Assembly (NCBI RefSeq): GCF_030398385.1
Contig: NZ_JAOAOQ010000027.1
Span: 4,882-68,881 of the forward strand
Length of the DNA: 64,000 nt
From: Aquibium sp. ELW1220
GTDB lineage: Bacteria; Pseudomonadota; Alphaproteobacteria; Rhizobiales; Rhizobiaceae
Direction of reading: 5' to 3'
Shown here: piece after piece, positions 17,047-25,754 of the stretch
Position numbering within the stretch: the stretch's first letter is position 1
Layout: every line of letters begins with the position of its first letter
Made by a program: the position numbers and the translations under genes
The notes under the pieces: generated by a model
Seen by the model: only the letters and a program-made list of their open reading frames with translations
What the model was told of the DNA's origin: nothing
Database searches by the model: none

Positions 17047-17580
17047 CCCCATGACCTGCGCGGCGATCGCGTCCGGGCCGTAGTCGCCCTCGCCCTCGAT
17101 CGAGAGGAGTTCCTGCAGGCGCACCCGCGCGCGGCTGACGCGGCTCTTGATGGTGCCGACGGCGCAGCCGCAGATCTCGGCTGCCTCCTCGTAGGAGAAG
17201 CCCGACGCACCGATAAGGATCACCGCTTCCCGCTGGTCTTCCGGCAGCCGCTCGAGCGCGGCGCGGAAGTCCTTGAGGTCGAGCGAGCCGTGCTGGCTCG
17301 GGTGAACGGCGAGCCTCGCCGTCATGGTCCCCTCGCTGTCCTGCACCTCGCGGCCGCGCTTGCGCATCTGCGAGTAGAATTCGTTGCGCAGGATGGTGAA
17401 GAGCCAGGCCTTGAGGTTCGTGCCGGGCTGGAAGCTCATCTGCTTGTCCCAGGCCTTGACCAGCGTCTCCTGGACGAGGTCGTCGGCCTTGTCGCTGTTG
17501 TGCGACAGCGAGACCGCGAATGCCCGCAGACTGGGAATGGCTCCGAGCAGCCCGGTCTTGAAATCGGCCCCGTGGCTCAT
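17029..17580 (-). CDS. ecfG: General stress response sigma factor EcfG (ECF15)
   Basis: 183-residue ECF sigma factor. Sigma-2 is visible as HNSDKADDLVQETLVKAW and LKAWLFTILRNEFYSQMRK. Sigma-4 is LERLPEDQREAVILIGASG then YEEAAEICGCAVGTIKSRVSRAR, the helix-turn-helix that reads the GGAAC -35 element. It is sequestered by the anti-sigma factor NepR until phosphorylated PhyR takes NepR away. Its ATG overlaps the nepR stop by 4 nt, so the pair is co-translated, as in other Rhizobiales. It is transcribed divergently from phyR. Confidence 0.97.
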   Translation of the reverse strand: MSHGADFKTGLLGAIPSLRAFAVSLSHNSDKADDLVQETLVKAWDKQMSFQPGTNLKAWLFTILRNEFYSQMRKRGREVQDSEGTMTARLAVHPSQHGSLDLKDFRAALERLPEDQREAVILIGASGFSYEEAAEICGCAVGTIKSRVSRARVRLQELLSIEGEGDYGPDAIAAQVMGSGAAA

Positions 17581-17777
17581 TCGGCGTCTCCAGCCTTCTT
17601 GCGTTGGCTTTCTGCGGTTTCGAGCTGGCTGAGGAGGTCTGTGAACCGATCGGGGACTTCCGGAGACATCAACCCGTCGTAGTATTCGCGCAGCTTGCGG
17701 CCGATCTCGGAATTGGCGCCGAGCGGATCTTCACGACGCGGCTTGCCACCGGCCGAGCGCGTTTCTTTTTCGTTCAT
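17577..17777 (-). CDS. nepR: Anti-sigma factor NepR
   Basis: 66-residue partner-switching anti-sigma factor. The conserved core GRKLREYYDGLMSPEVPDRF plus TDLLSQLE forms the two helices that wrap EcfG or phospho-PhyR. The N-terminal tail (MNEKETRSAGGKPRRED) is the usual disordered, charged segment. The start at 17777 fits the family length. It overlaps ecfG by 4 nt. An EcfG-like promoter (CATT in place of CGTT) lies about 100 nt upstream, which indicates autoregulation. Confidence 0.95.
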   Translation of the reverse strand: MNEKETRSAGGKPRREDPLGANSEIGRKLREYYDGLMSPEVPDRFTDLLSQLETAESQRKKAGDAE

Positions 17778-17872
17778 ATGCTGTCTAACCCCTGCCTTGG
17801 CCAGCCACACCGTGCCCGGCGCCACGCCTATGTCGAGAGACCCGCCGCATGACGGACCTCGTTCGGTGCTGT

Positions 17873-17897
17873 AATGTGAGACCGGCAAAAAAGTTCC
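17873..17897 (-). promoter_or_regulatory. EcfG-like promoter for nepR-ecfG
   Basis: Minus strand GGAAC (17897-17893), 16-nt spacer, CATT (17876-17873). One mismatch in the -10 CGTT. It is back to back with the phyR promoter, as expected for the autoregulated locus. Confidence 0.65.
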
Positions 17898-17904
17898 GGC
17901 CAAG

Positions 17905-17929
17905 GGAACTCTTTTCCACAGGACCCGTT
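17905..17929 (+). promoter_or_regulatory. EcfG promoter for phyR
   Basis: GGAAC (17905-17909), 16-nt spacer, CGTT (17926-17929), 58 nt before the phyR start. Only 7 bp separate it from the divergent nepR-ecfG promoter, so RNA polymerase could hardly occupy both at once. Confidence 0.85.
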
Positions 17930-17987
17930 TATCGGCATCGAACGCGCGGGCACCCGCGCGTTCACTCATGAGGGAGACACCGACATT

Positions 17988-18782
17988 ATGAGCCTTTCCG
18001 CCAGTATCGCGCCCCATCTGCCCTATCTGCGTCGTTTCTCCAGAGCGGTGTCCGGGTCGCAGGCGAGCGGCGATGCGCTGGTAGCCGCCGTCCTGGAGGC
18101 GATCATCGCCGACATCAGCATCTTTCCGGATGCGTCCAATCCCAAGGTCGGGCTCTACAAGATTTTCGCCAAGCTGTTTTCTTCTATCGACGTCAAGGTT
18201 CCGACGAGCGCGCCGACTTCACCGTGGGAAGTTCGCGCCGCCGCCAGCCTCTCGTCGATTGCGCCACGCCCGCGGCAGGCCTTCGTGCTCGTCGCGGTGG
18301 AAGGCTTCAGCGACCGCGAGGGCGCCGAAATCCTGGACGTGAGCGAAGAGGAATTCTCCGACCTCCTCAACGAGGCTTCTTCGGAGATTTCCCGTCAGGT
18401 TGCCACCGACATCCTCATCATCGAGGACGAACCGCTGATCGCCATGGACATCGAGGAGATGGTCGAAAGCCTCGGCCACCGCGTCGTGGGGACCGCCCGC
18501 ACCCACTCGGAAGCGACCGCGCTGTTCCGCAAGACGCAGCCGCGGATGGTGCTGGCCGACATCCAGCTGGCGGACGGCAGCTCGGGCATCGACGCCGTCA
18601 ACGAGATTCTGGCGAACACGCCCGTTCCGGTGATCTTCATCACCGCATTTCCAGAGCGCCTGCTGACCGGCGAACGTCCCGAGCCGGCTTTCCTCGTGAC
18701 CAAGCCGTTCAACCCCGACATGGTGAAGGCGCTGATCAGCCAGGCGTTGTTCTTCGACCGGCAGGCCAAGGCGGCCGCCTGA
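17988..18782 (+). CDS. phyR: Anti-anti-sigma response regulator PhyR
   Basis: 264 residues. The N-terminal half (about 1-130) is a sigma-like domain that mimics EcfG (PRPRQAFVLVAVEGFSDR, then EGAEILDVSEEEFSDLL). The C-terminal half (about 140-262) is a receiver with E146-D147, phosphoacceptor Asp191 (VLADIQLADG), the FITAFPER strand-4 motif and Lys239 (VTKPFNP). Phosphorylation opens the sigma-like domain to bind NepR and free EcfG. It is divergent from nepR-ecfG, has a perfect EcfG promoter upstream and a strong terminator downstream. Confidence 0.98.
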   Translation: MSLSASIAPHLPYLRRFSRAVSGSQASGDALVAAVLEAIIADISIFPDASNPKVGLYKIFAKLFSSIDVKVPTSAPTSPWEVRAAASLSSIAPRPRQAFVLVAVEGFSDREGAEILDVSEEEFSDLLNEASSEISRQVATDILIIEDEPLIAMDIEEMVESLGHRVVGTARTHSEATALFRKTQPRMVLADIQLADGSSGIDAVNEILANTPVPVIFITAFPERLLTGERPEPAFLVTKPFNPDMVKALISQALFFDRQAKAAA

Positions 18783-18808
18783 CGGTCCGACACACATGCT
18801 CCACGGAG

Positions 18809-18833
18809 AGGCCGCCGCCCGGGCGGCCTTTTT
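18809..18833 (+). terminator. Rho-independent terminator of phyR
   Basis: Stem AGGCCGCC-GCCCG-GGCGGCCT followed by a T run, about 27 nt after the phyR stop. Confidence 0.9.
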
Positions 18834-18836
18834 GTT

Positions 18837-18862
18837 GGAACCACCCGAGACGAAGGCGCGTT
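18837..18862 (+). promoter_or_regulatory. EcfG promoter for DUF1328 gene
   Basis: GGAAC (18837-18841), 17-nt spacer, CGTT (18859-18862), 46 nt before the ATG at 18908. It starts within the T run of the phyR terminator. Confidence 0.8.
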
Positions 18863-18907
18863 GTCCCGATGTCGTGAAGGATGCAGTTCGAAACGGGAAC
18901 GACCATC

Positions 18908-19075
18908 ATGCTCTACTGGACATTGATCTTTCTCGTTCTCGCGCTCCTGGCGGGTGCCATGGGCTTCGGCGGCGTGGCGAGTGCGGCGGCCGTTATCGCG
19001 CAGGTCATGTTCTTCGTGTTCATGGGGTTGCTCGTGTGGTCGCTGGTGGCCGGAATGCGGCGCTCCGCGAGGTAA
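18908..19075 (+). CDS. DUF1328 small membrane protein
   Basis: 55 residues, [20 protein letters not shown] at the N-terminus, with two closely spaced transmembrane helices (the second is [20 protein letters not shown]) and a short basic tail RRSAR. The length and the GFGGVASAA link between helices fit DUF1328. The start at 18908 follows CGGGAACG; a frame from 18881 would add nine residues. This family is frequently stress-induced in proteobacteria. A perfect EcfG promoter lies directly upstream. The biochemical role is unknown. Confidence 0.85.
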   Translation: MLYWTLIFLVLALLAGAMGFGGVASAAAVIAQVMFFVFMGLLVWSLVAGMRRSAR

Positions 19076-19167
19076 GCGAAGAGGTTCGGTGACCGGCTTT
19101 TCCCCCTCAGCCGGGTGCCGTGCGCCGGTTCGTGGATCGTCCATGGACCGGCGTCTTCGTTTCCCGG

Positions 19168-19192
19168 GGAACCTGATGCTGTCTGCTTCGTT
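19168..19192 (+). promoter_or_regulatory. EcfG promoter for HWE kinase gene
   Basis: GGAAC (19168-19172), 16-nt spacer, CGTT (19189-19192), 46 nt before the kinase start at 19239. Confidence 0.8.
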
Positions 19193-19238
19193 GCGAAAAA
19201 AACAAGAATAACACGCTGTTGGCAGGGCGATCGACAAC

Positions 19239-20270
19239 ATGACCACACCCGGCGAGGATCAGAAGGGAACGACCCAGAGTCGGGTACGGGCGGGTAGCCC
19301 TGCAGGTTTCGACCGCGGGCTGCTCAGAGCGCTGCACAACACCAGCATTTCCGTCCTCTACCTCGATCGAAGCCTGCAATGCGTCTGGACGGAGAACAAG
19401 CCGGAAGGGTGGATCGGCGATGTCCTTTGCGGCAGCGAGGACGGCAAGGGACTGCTTGCGCTCGACGATGCGGACCGGCTGCGGAACGCACGCGAGGCGG
19501 CGCTTTCCGGCGACGAATGCAGCCATCTCGAGATCCGTTTTCCGGATGCGGCAGGGGTGCGCTGGTTCGAGATCTGGATCGACTCCGACCTTGATGGCCG
19601 CGAGGTGCGCGGCGTCATCACGACAGCTGTGGAGATCACCGAGCGGCGTCGCCGGGAAGACGCGCTGCGGATGCTGCTGCGCGAGGTAAGTCATCGGTCG
19701 AAGAACCTGCTGGCCATCATTCAGTCCATCGCCAACCAGACCGGGCGGTATTCCGGAACGGTCAGCGATTTCCTGCAGCGGTTTCGGGGGCGGCTCCAGT
19801 CTCTGGCGGCCTCGCAGGATCTGGTTACGTCGTCCAACTGGCGCGGTGCGGACCTGCACGAGCTGATCGCCGGGCAGGTGATCCGCTTCTGCCCGGATCC
19901 TGTCCGGAACCTCCGGCTGGAGGGCGGCAATCCCTATCTGAATCCGAACGCGGCGCTTCATGTCGGGCTTGCCTTGCACGAACTGGCCGTCAACGCGGTG
20001 AGCCATGGTGCCCTGTCGCGGCCGGACGGGATGGTGACGATCGCCGCACGGCCTCTCGCCGACGAGGGCGACGGCGAGGCGATGGAACTGATCTGGCGCG
20101 AAACGCTGGCGCCCAGTCAGGCTGCGACATCGCCGAACGGCCGGTTCGGCAGTCTCGCGCTCGAGCGCGTGGTTCCGGCCTCGCTGAACGGAACCGCGAC
20201 GCTGACGATCGGATCGGGTGAACTGGTGTATCGCCTCGTCATGCCGCCCGAGAACTATGAACTCGGTTGA
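19239..20270 (+). CDS. HWE-family sensor histidine kinase with PAS domain (PhyK-like candidate)
   Basis: 343-residue soluble kinase. An N-terminal PAS domain (about residues 25-135) ends at the PAC-like VRGVITTAVEITERRRRE. The phosphoacceptor is His152 in REVSHRSKNLLAIIQSIANQ. The ATP-binding domain shows the family signature: His247-Glu248 of the N box (ALHELAVNAVSHGAL) and Trp286-x-Glu288 (IWRET). There are no membrane helices, so it likely senses a cytosolic cue. HWE and HisKA_2 kinases are the usual PhyR phosphodonors. Its place next to phyR behind an EcfG promoter makes it the best candidate kinase here. Confidence 0.9.
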   Translation: MTTPGEDQKGTTQSRVRAGSPAGFDRGLLRALHNTSISVLYLDRSLQCVWTENKPEGWIGDVLCGSEDGKGLLALDDADRLRNAREAALSGDECSHLEIRFPDAAGVRWFEIWIDSDLDGREVRGVITTAVEITERRRREDALRMLLREVSHRSKNLLAIIQSIANQTGRYSGTVSDFLQRFRGRLQSLAASQDLVTSSNWRGADLHELIAGQVIRFCPDPVRNLRLEGGNPYLNPNAALHVGLALHELAVNAVSHGALSRPDGMVTIAARPLADEGDGEAMELIWRETLAPSQAATSPNGRFGSLALERVVPASLNGTATLTIGSGELVYRLVMPPENYELG

Positions 20271-20654
20271 CGGCGCGCGACAAAAGAAAGCCGGCCCGAA
20301 GGCCGGCAGGATTGGCGACGGAGACATGGGCGGGGGGCGTGTGTCTCCGTCGCCCGCCTTGCGATGGGGGATATCACAAGACGCTCCGCACAAACGGCCT
20401 GCACGGCGACTGGTTCCAGGGTTCCTGAACTTTTTTCTCCGAAGAGAGATTTTTCGCAGTCAGCACCGGTGACGGGCGTACTGCTGACGAGCGCTCCGGA
20501 ACCTCCGGCTCCTTCCGGAGTTCAGGTAGCGCCGGTGATGCGCCGGGTTGGCCGAATTCTGCCGCGATCGTGGTTCTCGGACAAAATTGGGGCAAATTCT
20601 TCGGCGAAGCCTGTCGCGGGACGGGCAACCGGTCAATAATCAGGAGAACGGGAA
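20271..20654. other. 384-bp intergenic region between HWE kinase and lipoprotein gene
   Basis: It contains a GC hairpin just after the kinase stop (CCGGCCcgaaGGCCGG at about 20291-20306, without a U-tract) and a hairpin near 20494-20520 (CTCCGGAA ... TTCCGGAG). An imperfect EcfG-like element GGAAC-N16-AGTT (20498-20522) overlaps the second hairpin, 133 nt before the lipoprotein gene. No ORF is convincing. Confidence 0.5.
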
Positions 20655-20906
20655 ATGATGAAGATTGTCTACGCAGCGTTCACGGCCCTCATGCTGGCCA
20701 TCACGGGCTGCACCACGGCCGAGCAGGCGGGAACGGTCGGCGCGGTCGGCGGCGGCCTCATCGGCGCAGCCGCAGGCGGCACCCAGGGCGCGCTGATCGG
20801 CGCGGTTGCCGGCGGCGTCGGCGGCTATCTCATCGGCCGCACGGCCGACGGACGCTGCCGCTACCGCACCCGCGACGGCCGCACGGTCTACGACCGCTGC
20901 TACTGA
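20655..20906 (+). CDS. Small glycine-zipper lipoprotein
   Basis: 83 residues with a lipoprotein signal peptide ending in the lipobox AITGC (Cys19). A Gly/Ala-rich hairpin of two glycine-zipper segments follows (GAVGGGLIGAAAGGTQGALI, then GAVAGGVGGYLIG), with a basic C-terminus YRTRDGRTVYDRCY. This is the layout of small outer-membrane glycine-zipper (SlyB/osmotic-inducible type) lipoproteins. A terminator follows at once. The start at 20655 (MMKIVY) follows AGGAGAACGGGAA. Confidence 0.85.
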   Translation: MMKIVYAAFTALMLAITGCTTAEQAGTVGAVGGGLIGAAAGGTQGALIGAVAGGVGGYLIGRTADGRCRYRTRDGRTVYDRCY

Positions 20907-20933
20907 GCATCCGGTCTTCCGGACGACGAGAAG

Positions 20934-20959
20934 GCCCGGCGGCGACGCCGGGCTTTTTT
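20934..20959 (+). terminator. Rho-independent terminator of lipoprotein gene
   Basis: Stem GCCCGGCG-GCGA-CGCCGGGC followed by TTTTTT. It lies between convergent genes. Confidence 0.92.
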
Positions 20960-20988
20960 CATGGTCGTTGAAACGAGGCCTGCGGCGG

Positions 20989-21780
20989 TCAGGCGGCCTC
21001 GGCCGGCATCGCGCCGGGTCCGGGCGTGGCGCCGGGCGGGCATTTGCCGAGGATGATCATGCCGAGCACCTCGTCCTTGGTGACGTCCTGCGTCCGGGCG
21101 GTGCCGACCACCTGGCCGTTCTTCATGACGCAGACGCGGTCGGCGAGATCGAACACGTCGTGGATGTCGTGGCTGATCAGGAAGATGCCGATTCCGTCGG
21201 CCTTGAGCTGCTTGACGAGTTCGCCGACCTGCGCGGTTTCCTGCGGCCCGAGCGCTGCGGTCGGCTCGTCCATGATGAGGATGCGCGCATTGAACAGGAT
21301 GGCGCGCGCGATGGCCACCGACTGGCGCTGGCCGCCCGACAGCTTCACCACCGGCTCCTTGAACCGCACGAAGCGCGGGTTGAGCCGGCCCATGACCTTG
21401 CGCGCCTCGGCTTCCATGGCGACATCGTCGAGCGTGCCCCAGGCGGTGACGATCTCGCGGCCGAGGAAGAGGTTGGCCGCGGCATCGACATTGTCGGCCA
21501 GCGCCAGCGTCTGGTAGATCGTCTCGATGCCGTAGGCCTTGGCGTCGCGCGGATTGGCGATGGTTGCTGCCTCGCCATTCACGCGGATTTCCCCGGCATC
21601 GCGCTTGTAAGCACCCGACAGGATCTTGATCAGCGTCGACTTGCCGGCACCGTTATGGCCGAGCAGCGCCACGACCTCACCCGGATAGAGATCGACGGAG
21701 GCATCGTCGACGGCACGGATGCCGCCGAAGGCGATGGAAATGTTCTTCAGTTCGACGAGCGGCGGACCCTTGCGTTCCAT
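20989..21780 (-). CDS. xylG: Sugar ABC transporter ATP-binding protein (single ABC cassette)
   Basis: 263 residues from [15 protein letters not shown] at 21780. One ABC cassette with Walker [12 protein letters not shown], signature [15 protein letters not shown], Walker [13 protein letters not shown] and switch His in [17 protein letters not shown]. It energises the XylH permease. E. coli XylG and most CUT2 sugar ATPases have two fused cassettes (about 500 residues), while this one has a single cassette, like FrcA of rhizobia. It must therefore work as a homodimer. It is third in the xylF-xylH-xylG operon, 13 nt after xylH. Substrate assignment rests on XylF. Confidence 0.88.
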   Translation of the reverse strand: MERKGPPLVELKNISIAFGGIRAVDDASVDLYPGEVVALLGHNGAGKSTLIKILSGAYKRDAGEIRVNGEAATIANPRDAKAYGIETIYQTLALADNVDAAANLFLGREIVTAWGTLDDVAMEAEARKVMGRLNPRFVRFKEPVVKLSGGQRQSVAIARAILFNARILIMDEPTAALGPQETAQVGELVKQLKADGIGIFLISHDIHDVFDLADRVCVMKNGQVVGTARTQDVTKDEVLGMIILGKCPPGATPGPGAMPAEAA

Positions 21781-21793
21781 GATGGTCCCTCTC

Positions 21794-23107
21794 CTACTGC
21801 ATCCGCTTGCGGTACATGGTGTCGAGCCAGACGGCCACCACCAGGACGAGGCCGACGACGATGTTCTGCAGCGGCGTGTCGACACCGAGCAGGATCATGC
21901 CGGTCGACAGCGACTGCATCAGCACAGCACCGATCATCGCGCCGGCGACCGTGCCGGCGCCGCCGGCGAGCGAAGTGCCGCCGATGACGGCTGCGGCGAT
22001 GACGAGCAGCTCGTCCAGCGTGCCCTGCGCGTTGGTGGCGGCGTTGAGGCGGGCAGTGGAAATGGCGGCGCCGATGGCGGCGAGCGCGCCCATGACCATG
22101 AAGATCTTCATCGTCACCCAGCGGGTGTTGATGCCGGCGAGTTCGGCCGCCTCGGGATTGCCGCCGATGGCGAAGACGTAGCGGCCGAAGCGCGTGCGGG
22201 TGGAGACGAAGGACATGACGACGCCGACGCCGATGGCGATCAGCACCGGAATGGCGATGCCGTGGGCGATGAACAGCCCGCCCTCGGGAAGGGTGATGTT
22301 GTTGTCGCGCGCGTAGTTGCGCACGATGCCGATGGGCCAGGGATAGGAATTGGCGATCCACACGGCGCCGAGAATGGCAGCGCAGGCGACGCCGCCGAGG
22401 AAGAACTCGGCCCAGACCGGCCGCAGCGGGAAGCGGAAGCGCTTGCGCTGGCTGCGACCGTTGAACAGCATGAACACGACGGCCGCGCAGGCGATGAGAC
22501 CGACGATCCAGCTCGCGGTCGCGCCGATGGAGCCCGCCGGGCCGCCGCCCATCAGGCGGAAGGTCTCGTCCATGGGCGCCACCGTGCGGCCCGAAGTGAC
22601 CCACCAGGCCGCCCCGCGCCAGACCAGCAGGCCGCCGAGCGTGACGATGAAGGCCGGTACGCCGAGGAAGGCGATGACGTAACCCTGCGCTGCGCCGATG
22701 AGAATGCCGACCAGGAGGCCGACGAGAAGCGCGATGACCCAGATGGCCGGATGGCCGAAATCGAGGTAGCGCGGCAGGATCTCGGCCTGCGTGACGCCGA
22801 TGATCATGCCGACGAAGCCGAGCACCGAACCGACCGACAGGTCGATGTTGCGGGTGACGATGACGAGCACCATGCCGGTGGCCATGACCGCCACCGAAGA
22901 CGACTGCACCGACAGGTTCCAGAGGTTGCGCGGCGTGAGAAACAGGCCGTCGGAGAAGATGTGGAAGCCGAGCCAGATGACGAGCAGCGCGCCGATCATG
23001 CCCAGCATGCGCGTGTCGAGCTCGGTGGCCTTCAGGAAGGCGGCCATCGGGCCGAGTTCCGTCGACCGGGCGCGATCCGGGGATGCCGTCGAGGTCGCGT
23101 CGGACAT
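21794..23107 (-). CDS. xylH: Xylose-type sugar ABC transporter permease
   Basis: 437-residue CUT2 permease with about ten or more hydrophobic segments, among them [20 protein letters not shown] near residue 37. The family motif [20 protein letters not shown] is followed by [20 protein letters not shown] near the C-terminus. It is longer than E. coli XylH (393), because of a soluble N-terminal tail and an extended periplasmic or inter-helix region around residues 240-300. It forms the inner-membrane channel for the sugar delivered by XylF. It is in an operon with xylF and xylG. Confidence 0.9.
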   Translation of the reverse strand: MSDATSTASPDRARSTELGPMAAFLKATELDTRMLGMIGALLVIWLGFHIFSDGLFLTPRNLWNLSVQSSSVAVMATGMVLVIVTRNIDLSVGSVLGFVGMIIGVTQAEILPRYLDFGHPAIWVIALLVGLLVGILIGAAQGYVIAFLGVPAFIVTLGGLLVWRGAAWWVTSGRTVAPMDETFRLMGGGPAGSIGATASWIVGLIACAAVVFMLFNGRSQRKRFRFPLRPVWAEFFLGGVACAAILGAVWIANSYPWPIGIVRNYARDNNITLPEGGLFIAHGIAIPVLIAIGVGVVMSFVSTRTRFGRYVFAIGGNPEAAELAGINTRWVTMKIFMVMGALAAIGAAISTARLNAATNAQGTLDELLVIAAAVIGGTSLAGGAGTVAGAMIGAVLMQSLSTGMILLGVDTPLQNIVVGLVLVVAVWLDTMYRKRMQ

Positions 23108-23238
23108 GGTTTCCTCCCCGTGGGGCTGCTTCGCCGGACCGTCTTGCGCGGCTGTCGGCGCGGATGTTCCAAGGTCAGATTAGGCTTGCGCCGCGGCTTT
23201 CGTCAAACCGCGGCGCAATCCAGGTCGGGTCGTTCAGA

Positions 23239-24273
23239 TCAGTTGCAGGCTGCGACGCTGCCGGCCGAAACGCCCTGGCAGAGCGCTTCCTTGGAGATCC
23301 AGCCGGCATCGACCACCGTGGCGAGGTTGTCCTTGGTGATCGGGACGGGGGTCAGGAACACCGCGTCGACTTCCTTGCCGCCGGGGGTGGTGAACTTCAC
23401 CGCATTTGCGATGGCGCTCATCTCGGTGCCGTCGGCCAGTGCCGAAGCGATCTCGGCTGCGTTCTTGCCGAGTTCGCGCGCGTCCTTCCAGACCGACACG
23501 GTCTGGGTGCCGAGCGCGACGCGGTTGAGCGCCGCATGGTCGCCGTCCTGGCCCGAGACCGGGATGCCCTGCAGGCCCTGCGCCGTGAGCGCCGCGACGA
23601 CGCCGCCGGCCGTGCCGTCGTTGGACGCAACGACCGCATCGACGGCGTTGTTGTTGGCCGTCAGGATCTGCTCCATGTTCTTCTGGGCATTGGCCGGCAG
23701 CCAGCCGTCGGTATAGGCCTCGCCGACATTCTTGACCTTGCCGGAATCGATGGCTTCCTTGAGCACTTCCATCTGGCCGGAGAAGAGGAAGTCGGCGTTC
23801 GGGTCGGACGACGAACCCTTGATGAAGGCGTAGTTGCCCTCGGGCTTGACCTTGAATACCTCGCGGGCCTGCATGCGGCCCACTTCCTTGTTGTCGAAGG
23901 TCAGGTAGAAGGCGTTCTCGTTCTCGATCAGACGGTCGTAGCCGACCACCGGGATGCCTTCGTTGACGGCCTTCTCGACCGCCGGGCCGATGGCCGAGGC
24001 GTCCTGGGCAAGGATGATCAGGGCATCGGCACCCTGGGCGATCAGCGCCTCGACGTCGGTGAGCTGCTTGGCGGCCGACGACTGGGCGTCGGCGGAAATG
24101 TACTTGTCGCCGGCGGCCTCGATGGCGGCCTTCATCGCGGCTTCGTCGGTCTTCCAGCGCTCCTCCTGGAAGTTGGACCACGAAACGCCGATGGTCTTGT
24201 CCTTGGCGAGCGCGCCGCCAGCAAACGACAGGCTGAATACGGCGCAGCTGAGCGCCAAAATCGTCTTCTTCAT
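23239..24273 (-). CDS. xylF: D-xylose ABC transporter substrate-binding protein
   Basis: 344 residues from [20 protein letters not shown] at 24273, with signal peptide cleavage near GALAKD and a strong GGGAGGA ribosome binding site. Resemblance to XylF is strong through the sugar-contact segments: [76 protein letters not shown] and [20 protein letters not shown]. It delivers the pentose in the periplasm to XylH. First gene of the operon, divergent from the ROK regulator gene. Confidence 0.93.
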   Translation of the reverse strand: MKKTILALSCAVFSLSFAGGALAKDKTIGVSWSNFQEERWKTDEAAMKAAIEAAGDKYISADAQSSAAKQLTDVEALIAQGADALIILAQDASAIGPAVEKAVNEGIPVVGYDRLIENENAFYLTFDNKEVGRMQAREVFKVKPEGNYAFIKGSSSDPNADFLFSGQMEVLKEAIDSGKVKNVGEAYTDGWLPANAQKNMEQILTANNNAVDAVVASNDGTAGGVVAALTAQGLQGIPVSGQDGDHAALNRVALGTQTVSVWKDARELGKNAAEIASALADGTEMSAIANAVKFTTPGGKEVDAVFLTPVPITKDNLATVVDAGWISKEALCQGVSAGSVAACN

Positions 24274-24428
24274 GCTATCCTCCCGGTGCATCGTTGCACA
24301 TGCAGAACCGGCACGGGTCCCTGCACGGCGGGACCGTCCGGCAACCAGCCTCTTTAATTCGAGGCTCGAAAAAAATAGTGACTTACCGCGCAAGCCGTGT
24401 CAACATGAATCTGGAGCGACCTAACTTA

Positions 24429-24439
24429 TTGCAATGCAA
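24429..24439. promoter_or_regulatory. Palindrome in the xylF-ROK intergenic region (candidate operator)
   Basis: TTGCAATGCAA, 5-bp arms around one central base, in a 220-bp divergent promoter region. A related GC-mix palindrome (CTGCAG) follows at 24450-24455. ROK/XylR-type repressors bind such sites between regulator and transporter genes. The assignment is by position only. Confidence 0.35.
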
Positions 24440-24493
24440 CATTCTTTCTGCTGCAGTGCAGTCATGTGGTTCGCGAAGGAGGAAACGGCCGCA

Positions 24494-25738
24494 ATGACGG
24501 CGATCACGCGATCCGACGACGTGCGGCGGCAGAACCGGCGCGTGGTGATTTCGGTACTGCGGCGCCACGGGCGCCTGTCGCGCACGGACATCTGTGCCTC
24601 GACCGGACTGTCGGCCTCCACGGTCTCGGCCATCACCGCCGACCTGATCGGTGAGACCATCCTGCGCGAGGTGCGCGACGCAGAAGCGACGGGCGCGCGC
24701 CGCGGGCGCCCCCAGGTGGCGCTGGGCCTCAACCCGGAGGCGGCGACGGTGATCGCGGTCGTCCTGTCGATGAATTCGCTGTCGGCGGCGCTGATCAACT
24801 ATGCGGGCGACGTGGTGGCGACGGTGCAGCGCAGGCTGCCGACGCTGACCTTGCCGCGCGACGAACTGGTGCATGCGGCCGTCGCCATCACCGGCGACAT
24901 GATCGCGCGGTCCGCGAAGGCCGGCACGCGGGTACGCCGCATCGTCTTCGGCGTGCAGGGCATCACGGATTCGCAGTCGCGCATGCTGTTGTGGTCGCCG
25001 ATCACCCAGCACACCGACCTCGGTTTCGCCGACGCGGTGGAGGACGCCTTCGGCATCCCGACCACCATCGAGAACGACTGCAACATGATCGCGCTGGCAC
25101 TGCGCGAGCACAGGCCGGACCAGACCCGCGACAATTTCATCGCCGTCATGCTGTCGCACGGCATCGGCATGGGACTGGTGCTGAAGGGCCAGCTGTTCAT
25201 GGGCACGACCTCCTCGGGCGCCGAGTTCGGCCACATGAACCACGTTCCGGAGGGCGCGCTCTGCCGCTGCGGCAAGCGCGGCTGCGTGGAGGCCTATGCC
25301 GGCAACTATGCCATCTGGCGCAGCGCCAGGGGCCTGCCGGAGGAGGACGCGCCGGCGATCGACATCGGCGACGAGGAAATGCAGGCGCTGGCCGACCTGG
25401 CGCGCGACCATGACGGGCCGGAGCGCGAGGCCTACCGCCGCGCCGGCGAGGCGCTGGGCTACGGGCTGGGCTCATTGTTCTCGCTGATCGACCCGGCGCC
25501 GGTGATCTTCATCGGCCAGGGCGCGCGGGCCTACGACCTGATCGAGGCGCCGATGCGCGAGGCGATGGCCAAGACGGCGGGCGGCCAGCACCACCGGTTG
25601 CCGCGCTTCGAGACCGAACCGGACGAGCGGCCGCTGATCCGCGAGGGCTGCGCCAGCCTGGCGCTGACCTTCGTCGACCGCGACATCTTTGCGGCGGGCG
25701 CGGCCGGGCCGCAGGACCTCCAGCGCGAGATCGCCTGA
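24494..25738 (+). CDS. ROK-family transcriptional regulator (XylR-like)
   Basis: 414 residues from MTAITRSDDVRRQNRRVVIS at 24494, placed 8 nt after AGGAGGAAA; an upstream ATG at 24434 lies in the candidate operator and lacks a site. The N-terminal winged helix (RTDICASTGLSASTVSAITA) is followed by a ROK sugar-kinase-like domain with GTTSSGAEFGHMNHVPEG and the zinc-binding cluster CRCGKRGCVEAYA. ROK regulators respond to sugars. Divergence from xylFHG points to xylose or a related pentose as the inducer. Confidence 0.92.
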   Translation: MTAITRSDDVRRQNRRVVISVLRRHGRLSRTDICASTGLSASTVSAITADLIGETILREVRDAEATGARRGRPQVALGLNPEAATVIAVVLSMNSLSAALINYAGDVVATVQRRLPTLTLPRDELVHAAVAITGDMIARSAKAGTRVRRIVFGVQGITDSQSRMLLWSPITQHTDLGFADAVEDAFGIPTTIENDCNMIALALREHRPDQTRDNFIAVMLSHGIGMGLVLKGQLFMGTTSSGAEFGHMNHVPEGALCRCGKRGCVEAYAGNYAIWRSARGLPEEDAPAIDIGDEEMQALADLARDHDGPEREAYRRAGEALGYGLGSLFSLIDPAPVIFIGQGARAYDLIEAPMREAMAKTAGGQHHRLPRFETEPDERPLIREGCASLALTFVDRDIFAAGAAGPQDLQREIA

Positions 25739-25754
25739 AAGGCGGCGATGCGCC

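Noticed and set aside
20498-20522. GGAAC-N16-AGTT as an EcfG promoter for the lipoprotein gene
   Set aside because: The -10 is off consensus, the distance to the ATG is long (133 nt), and the bases are part of a hairpin. It is noted only as a weak possibility.
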